Positions 58,446-64,000 of a DNA stretch of 64,000 bases are shown here, piece by piece. Both the position numbers and the translations under genes were made by a program. The notes beneath the pieces were generated by a model. The model did no database searches. It was not told where the DNA came from and saw only the letters and a program-made list of their open reading frames with translations. This DNA is from Mycobacterium sp. (lineage in GTDB: Bacteria; Actinomycetota; Actinomycetes; Mycobacteriales; Mycobacteriaceae). The stretch lies in NCBI GenBank assembly GCA_021732005.1, contig JAKFVT010000025.1, positions 1-64,000 on the forward strand, given 5' to 3'. Each line of letters begins with the position of its first letter. Position 1 is the stretch's first letter.

Positions 58446-59426
58446 TCAACCCTTCTTTCCGCTGGGCATGGCCGCCGACACCGCACGCATGACGGCCCGC
58501 TTCACTGTTGCCGCACCTCCGCCGGCGGTGGCGCTCAGCGCGGTCCGGTTCGGCGGATTCAATTGCAGCACATCACCTTCGGCGATTCGGCCGGCGCGCG
58601 TGACATTGCCGTAGACGCCGAAGCAGCGGCGGGTGTGCGCGGCGATGGTGCGGGTGATCTCCTTGTCCCGCTTGAGTTCGGGTTGTTCGTGGGAGGGCAT
58701 CACGCAGCGGATGGTCGGGATCATCGGTGCAAGTTCGGCGTGTGGGGCGTGCAGTCGTCCGCCGCACCACTCCCATTCCGGATGGGCCGCCGTACTGGGG
58801 GAGTCCACGACGAGCGTCGGGCGGAACCGTCGCACGTCGAAATCGGAGTCCGGCGCCAGTGACCCGAGGGAGGCCAGGCTCTGCTCGGTGATGATGTGTA
58901 CGGGATAGGCGTCCACATAGCTGCCGACCGGCGTCGCGTAGCGGCTGATCTCCGCGAGCTTGCGCACCGGGAACATCGACAGATCGGGCAGCGGCTCGTC
59001 GTCCTCGAGTCCGAAGATCGTGCGCAGGTCGGTCTTGGTGGCCATCGGTCCGCGGTATTCGTTGCGACGGTCGATCGGGGGCAGTGGCCGAAGTTCCACC
59101 TCATGGTCGAGGTAACGCGAGAGTGCCTGGTGCACAGCCCGATCCGAACTCGACACTTCGGTACCGTCCGGGAATCCGATCAGCACCTCCGGCGCGTGTC
59201 CGGGCCCGGCGTCGGGGCCCGGTGGTTGCGCGTAGCGCGCCGTCAACCACAACAGGCCGGGCAGTCGCTTGGCACTGGTGGTGGCGTCGGACTCGACGTC
59301 ACGCACCGCCCAGGTCCGGTCGGCGTGCACGCCCAGGTCACCGACTTCGGCCTCGGCCACCCGCTCGCCCTGCATGGACTTCACCGGATAGCGCCAGATC
59401 GAGGTGATACGGCCGGCGGGAATCAT
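58446..59426 (-). CDS. MOSC domain-containing protein
   Basis: ITSIWRYPVKSMQGERVAEAEVGDLGVHADRTWAVRD; RRCFGVYGNVTRAGRIAEGDVLQL. Confidence 0.88.
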   Translation of the reverse strand: MIPAGRITSIWRYPVKSMQGERVAEAEVGDLGVHADRTWAVRDVESDATTSAKRLPGLLWLTARYAQPPGPDAGPGHAPEVLIGFPDGTEVSSSDRAVHQALSRYLDHEVELRPLPPIDRRNEYRGPMATKTDLRTIFGLEDDEPLPDLSMFPVRKLAEISRYATPVGSYVDAYPVHIITEQSLASLGSLAPDSDFDVRRFRPTLVVDSPSTAAHPEWEWCGGRLHAPHAELAPMIPTIRCVMPSHEQPELKRDKEITRTIAAHTRRCFGVYGNVTRAGRIAEGDVLQLNPPNRTALSATAGGGAATVKRAVMRAVSAAMPSGKKG

Positions 59427-59443
59427 CCACTCAGCCTAGAACC

Positions 59444-60451
59444 TCACTCCGCCGGTGAACGGCGAAGTGTCCGGGACGCCACGATCAGCGCGGACAAGCT
59501 GACCACCAACCACAGCCCGAGCACGATGAACGGCAGCGGCCGCTGGTTGTGCGGGAAGTAGGTCGCGGCGTGTATCGCCGACACCGTCGCGCCGCTGGGC
59601 AACGCGTGATTGAAGAACGCGAAAGGCTGCGGCAGCAGCGACGCCGACACCGCCCCGCCCGACGAGGTATTGCCCAGCAGGATGAACACCAGCCAGGTCG
59701 GGATGATCGCCCACCGGTGGATCAACACCAGCATGGTCGAGTTGAACGACGCGGCGATCGCGATTTGGACCGCGATCAGCAACCACAGCTGGGGGAACGG
59801 TGTGCTCAGCGCGCCCAGCACCGGGCCGGTCACCACTGCCAACGCCGCACCGCCGACGACAGCGAGCACCGCCATGCTGAGCAGCCAGCGTCGCAAGGTG
59901 AGCGTTTTGACGTTGGCCCGCAGCTGGAACATCGTGATGAAGCCCAGGATCGTGGCGGCGATGACGAGATAGAAAGTGGCCAGCCCCGCCGGGTCGGACG
60001 GCGGCAGCGGATGCAGGTCGACGATCGGCAGGATGAACTGTCCCGGCTGCGTCTGGTCCAGCTGGATCAGCGCGCGCGTCCCCGACGGATCGCTGGCGCT
60101 GGACAACAACAGCTGCGGCGGCTTCGACGTGGCGTCGATGGCCGCAGTGATGCGTTGCTGATTGATCGCGGTGACCGCCGCGTCCCGCGTCGCGTACTCG
60201 TGGACGTCGAACTCATTGGGGTTGGTGCGCAACGCTTTCTCGAACGGTGCGGTCTCAGCCGTCAATCCGATGACGCCGACGGGAAGGTTGCGCGGGGAGG
60301 GCCGGCCCAACGCCACGGTGTAGGCCGCGGCGAAGCTCGACGCCAGCACGATGGCGATCGCGAGCACCGTGGCGACCTTGCGGATCTCCAGGGGGATGCG
60401 CCGAAATCCGCGCAGCGGAGCGTCCGGCGATTCCTCGGTCACTGCGGCCAC
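59444..60451 (-). CDS. YhgE/Pip-like or DUF3533-type membrane protein
   Basis: N-term TM, extracytoplasmic domain, then about 5 TM helices; NLPVGVIGLTAETAPFEKAL. Confidence 0.6.
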   Translation of the reverse strand: MAAVTEESPDAPLRGFRRIPLEIRKVATVLAIAIVLASSFAAAYTVALGRPSPRNLPVGVIGLTAETAPFEKALRTNPNEFDVHEYATRDAAVTAINQQRITAAIDATSKPPQLLLSSASDPSGTRALIQLDQTQPGQFILPIVDLHPLPPSDPAGLATFYLVIAATILGFITMFQLRANVKTLTLRRWLLSMAVLAVVGGAALAVVTGPVLGALSTPFPQLWLLIAVQIAIAASFNSTMLVLIHRWAIIPTWLVFILLGNTSSGGAVSASLLPQPFAFFNHALPSGATVSAIHAATYFPHNQRPLPFIVLGLWLVVSLSALIVASRTLRRSPAE

Positions 60452-60631
60452 AGCACTCCTCGTCCTGAAGATGGCAGATCAACCTACCTCGGTGGCCCGG
60501 TCGCTGACCGGAAGCGCCGGGAAGTCTGACGTAAGAATGACCAACCGTCCCGACGGCCATCCGCGACGCACGCGGCTCCGAACCACTCACGCCTGCTCAG
60601 TTCAGCCAGGGCGCAGCTTCGGAGGATCGCT

Positions 60632-62257
60632 ATGAAATCAGCCGCCACGCTCGCCGCATCCCAAGGCGATGCGATCGACTCTCGCTACCACCCGTCGGCT
60701 GCGGTTCGGCGGCAGTTGAACAAGGTCTTTCCCACCCACTGGTCGTTCCTGCTGGGCGAGATCGCGCTGTACAGCTTCATCGTGCTGCTGCTCACGGGCG
60801 TCTATCTGACGTTGTTCTTCGACCCGTCGATGACGGAGGTCACCTACAACGGCGTGTACCAACCACTGCGCGGCATCGAGATGTCGAAGGCGTACGCCTC
60901 CACCCTCGACATCACCTTCGAGGTGCGCGGCGGCCTGTTCGTCCGCCAGGTACACCACTGGGCGGCGCTACTTTTCGCCGCGGCGATCATGGTTCACCTC
61001 GCGCGGATCTTCTTCACCGGCGCCTTCCGCCGGCCGCGCGAGGCCAACTGGGTGATCGGGTCACTGCTGTTGATCCTGGCCATGTTCGAAGGGTTCTTCG
61101 GTTACTCGCTGCCCGACGATCTGCTGTCGGGCACCGGAATCCGGGCCGCGCTGTCCTCGATCACGCTGGGGATTCCGGTGATCGGCACCTGGATGCACTG
61201 GGCGCTGTTCGGCGGCGACTTCCCGGGCGACGTCCTGATCCCTCGGCTCTACGCCATCCACATCCTGATCTTCCCCGGAATCATGTTGGCGCTCATCGGT
61301 CTTCACCTCGCGCTGGTGTGGTTCCAGAAGCACACCCAGTTCCCCGGCCCCGGCCGCACCGAGAAGAACGTCGTCGGCGTGCGGGTCATGCCGGTGTTCG
61401 CGGTGAAGTCCGGTGCGTTCTTCGCGATGACGGTCGGCATCCTCGGCTTGATGGGCGGCCTGCTCCAGATCAACCCGATCTGGCAGCTCGGCCCGTACAA
61501 GCCGGCGCAGGTGTCGGCGGGCAGCCAACCCGACTTCTACCTGATGTGGACCGACGGGCTGATCCGGTTGTGGCCGGCGTGGGAGATCTACATCGGCAAC
61601 CACACCATCCCGGCGGCGGTGGCGGTCGCCGTCCTGATGGGCGTCATCTTCCTGGTCCTCATCGCCTACCCGTGGATCGAGAAGCGGTTCACCGGCGATG
61701 ACGCGCACCACAACCTGCTGCAGCGGCCACGGGACGCTCCGGTGCGAACGGGCATCGGCGCCATGGCGATCGCCTTCTACATCGTGCTGACCTACAGCGC
61801 GATGAACGACATCATCGCCTATCAGTTCCACATCTCGCTGAACGCGACGACGTGGATCGGCCGGATCGGGATGGTGGTGCTGCCGCCGCTGGTCTTCTTC
61901 ATCACCTACCGCTGGGCCATCGCATTGCAGCGCAGCGACCGTGAGGTGCTCGAGCACGGCGTCGAGACCGGCATCCTCAAGCGGCTGCCGCACGGCGCGT
62001 ACGTCGAGCTGCATCAGCCGCTCGGGCCGCTCGACGCCGATGGCCACCCGATCGCGCTGGAATACCAGGGCGCCCCGGTGCCCAAGCGGATGAACAAGCT
62101 CGGCTCCGGCGGCGCACCCGGTCGCGGCAGCTTCCTCACCGCCGACCCCGCCGACGAGGACGCCGCGCTCAGCGAGGCGGCCCACGCCGCCGAGCAGCGG
62201 GCACGCACCGCGCTGATGGAACGTCAGGCCATCGACGGGTCCTCGAACGGGCGGTGA
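60632..62257 (+). CDS. qcrB: cytochrome bc1 complex cytochrome b subunit (QcrB paralog)
   Basis: [84 protein letters not shown]. Confidence 0.93.
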   Translation: MKSAATLAASQGDAIDSRYHPSAAVRRQLNKVFPTHWSFLLGEIALYSFIVLLLTGVYLTLFFDPSMTEVTYNGVYQPLRGIEMSKAYASTLDITFEVRGGLFVRQVHHWAALLFAAAIMVHLARIFFTGAFRRPREANWVIGSLLLILAMFEGFFGYSLPDDLLSGTGIRAALSSITLGIPVIGTWMHWALFGGDFPGDVLIPRLYAIHILIFPGIMLALIGLHLALVWFQKHTQFPGPGRTEKNVVGVRVMPVFAVKSGAFFAMTVGILGLMGGLLQINPIWQLGPYKPAQVSAGSQPDFYLMWTDGLIRLWPAWEIYIGNHTIPAAVAVAVLMGVIFLVLIAYPWIEKRFTGDDAHHNLLQRPRDAPVRTGIGAMAIAFYIVLTYSAMNDIIAYQFHISLNATTWIGRIGMVVLPPLVFFITYRWAIALQRSDREVLEHGVETGILKRLPHGAYVELHQPLGPLDADGHPIALEYQGAPVPKRMNKLGSGGAPGRGSFLTADPADEDAALSEAAHAAEQRARTALMERQAIDGSSNGR

Positions 62258-62281
62258 CGACGCCTCCTGGACAATCGAGCG

Positions 62282-63214
62282 ATGATGCGCGCCGTTCGCT
62301 CGATCCAGGGGTCCGCCACCGTCGTCGACGTCGACGAGCCCACGGGTGACTGGCCGGTCCTCGAGGTTGGATCGGCCAGCATCTGCGGCAGCGACCTCGG
62401 CATGCTGTCGTTCGGCCTGCCGGTCACGATCGGTCACGAGATCGCCGGCGCAGTGGACGGCCGGACCTACTGTGTCGAACCGACAGTGGGCTGCGGGCAG
62501 TGCGATCAGTGCCGTGGCGGGTCACCGCAGCGGTGCCGGGGAAGCGCACCGCACGGGCTGCTCGGGGTCGCGTTCGACGGCGGCCTCGCCGACCGGGTCC
62601 GGGTGCCCGCCGAGTGCCTCGTGCCACTGCCCGACGGTCTACCCGTCGCCGACGCCTGCCTGGTGGAGCCGCTGGCGGTCTCCTGGCATGCGTTGCGCAA
62701 GGTTGGCGCCGACGTGACCGATCGGATCCTGGTCGTCGGTGGCGGAAGCGTCGGGTTGCTGGCCGTCGCCGCGGCCCGCGCCATGGGCCTCGACGTCGAC
62801 CTGCACGCCCGCCACCCGCATCAGATCGACGCAGGCGAGCGACTCGGCGCCGGGACACCGAAAGGCGAGTACGACGTCGTCGTCGAGGCGGTGGGCTCCG
62901 ACGAGGCGGTGGCGGACAGTGTGCGGCGGGCCGCTCCGGGCGGCCGGATCGCGATAGTCGGTGTGTCGCACGGCAACCGAGCGGTACCCGGCATCCCGTG
63001 GATGCTGAAGGAACTTACGCTGACCGCCTCGATGTGCTACGACCGCGGGCGTGACAACCGCGAATTCGTCGACGCGGCAGCAGCATTGGCCGCAGATCCG
63101 GAGATCGCGGCGACCGTCGTCACGCACCGCTTCCCGCTTGCCGACGCGGCGGAGGCGTTCCGGGTTGCGTCCGACCGGCGAAGCGGGGCGATCAAGGTGG
63201 TGTTGGAACCCTAG
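62282..63214 (+). CDS. zinc-type alcohol dehydrogenase-like protein
   Basis: GHEIAGAVDG, GCGQCDQCRGGSPQRC, ILVVGGGSVGLLAVAAARAMG. Confidence 0.88.
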   Translation: MMRAVRSIQGSATVVDVDEPTGDWPVLEVGSASICGSDLGMLSFGLPVTIGHEIAGAVDGRTYCVEPTVGCGQCDQCRGGSPQRCRGSAPHGLLGVAFDGGLADRVRVPAECLVPLPDGLPVADACLVEPLAVSWHALRKVGADVTDRILVVGGGSVGLLAVAAARAMGLDVDLHARHPHQIDAGERLGAGTPKGEYDVVVEAVGSDEAVADSVRRAAPGGRIAIVGVSHGNRAVPGIPWMLKELTLTASMCYDRGRDNREFVDAAAALAADPEIAATVVTHRFPLADAAEAFRVASDRRSGAIKVVLEP

Positions 63215-64000
63215 AGCGTCACCGGCATCGCGCCGACATGCCAGATCTCGTCGGAGTATTCGGCGATCGCGCGATCCGAGGAGAACTTGCCGCTACGGGC
63301 CGCGTTGAGGATCGACATCCGAGACCAGCTGTCGGTGTCCTGCCACGCGGCGCTGACCCGGGCCTGGCAGTCGACGTAGGAGCGGTAGTCGGCCAGCACC
63401 AGGAACGGGTCGTGGTGCAGCAGGTTGTCGACCAGCGGACGCAGCACCTCGGTGTCACCGTGCGTGAATGTGCCGTCGACGATCAGCTCGAGGACTTCGG
63501 CCAGCTCCGGGTCGCGTTCGACGAAGGCGGTCGGCCGGTAGCTGTCGGCCTTGAGCTGCTCCACTTCGTCGACGGTGAGACCGAACAGGAAGAAGTTCTC
63601 CGGCCCGGCTTCCTCGCGGATCTCGACGTTGGCGCCGTCGAGCGTCCCAATGGTCAACGCGCCGTTGATCATGAACTTCATGTTGCCGGTGCCCGAGGCT
63701 TCTTTGCCCGCGGTGGAGATCTGCTCGGACAGGTTGGCCGCCGGGTAGATCAAATGCGCGTTCTTGACGTTGAAGTTGGGCAGGAACACCACCCGCAGGA
63801 ACCGGTTGACGTCGGGGTCGTTGTTGACGGTGGCGCCGACCGCGGTGATCAACCGGATCATCCGCTTGGCGATGAAGTACCCCGGCGCCGCCTTACCACC
63901 GAAGATGAACGCCCGCGGGGCGATTGCGAATCCGGGGTTGCGCTTGAGCCGGTTGTACAGCGTGATGATGTGCAGCACGTTGAGGTGCTGGCGCTTGTAC
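63211..64000 (-). CDS. glgP: glycogen phosphorylase, C-terminal part (continues beyond window)
   Basis: NRLKRNPGFAIAPRAFIFGGKAAPGYFIAKRMIRLI; GKEASGTGNMKFMINGALTIGTLDGANVEIREE. Confidence 0.95.
   Translation of the reverse strand, partial: YKRQHLNVLHIITLYNRLKRNPGFAIAPRAFIFGGKAAPGYFIAKRMIRLITAVGATVNNDPDVNRFLRVVFLPNFNVKNAHLIYPAANLSEQISTAGKEASGTGNMKFMINGALTIGTLDGANVEIREEAGPENFFLFGLTVDEVEQLKADSYRPTAFVERDPELAEVLELIVDGTFTHGDTEVLRPLVDNLLHHDPFLVLADYRSYVDCQARVSAAWQDTDSWSRMSILNAARSGKFSSDRAIAEYSDEIWHVGAMPVTL

Noticed and set aside
1-64000. Prophage or genomic island
   Set aside because: No integrase, transposase, phage structural gene, tRNA or attachment-site duplication was recognised.

Overview
High-GC actinobacterial chromosome segment. 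Gene content (mycobacterial-type MTHFR, LpqH-like lipoprotein, furA-katG, CDP-diacylglycerol pyrophosphatase, DUF1214, many secreted small proteins) points to Mycobacterium/Mycolicibacterium. About 60 coding sequences are supported; no rRNA, tRNA, CRISPR array, integrase or transposase was recognised. Most of the window is ordinary metabolic and regulatory core. The strongest candidate for an undescribed system is 29642-35896: an ATGA-coupled TPR-like gene plus a CHAT-family protease gene (His in FVGHAS, Cys in LLACGSG), a convergent single-TM protein, and a second ATGA-coupled pair of large uncharacterised proteins. Other points of interest: a MenC/OSB-synthase paralog that has lost most catalytic residues (57285-58241); a degenerate GGDEF protein near a canonical PAS-GGDEF; 27-bp tandem repeats with a perfect palindrome between an AraC regulator and an amidohydrolase; a 5' gene remnant (21180-21247) similar to the start of a protein encoded 5 kb away; a membrane-anchored Mrr-like nuclease; an orphan qcrB paralog; a modA/TOBE pair without modBC; and a small secreted Cys/Trp-rich peptide. 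All family calls come from reading motifs by eye; no database search was run.
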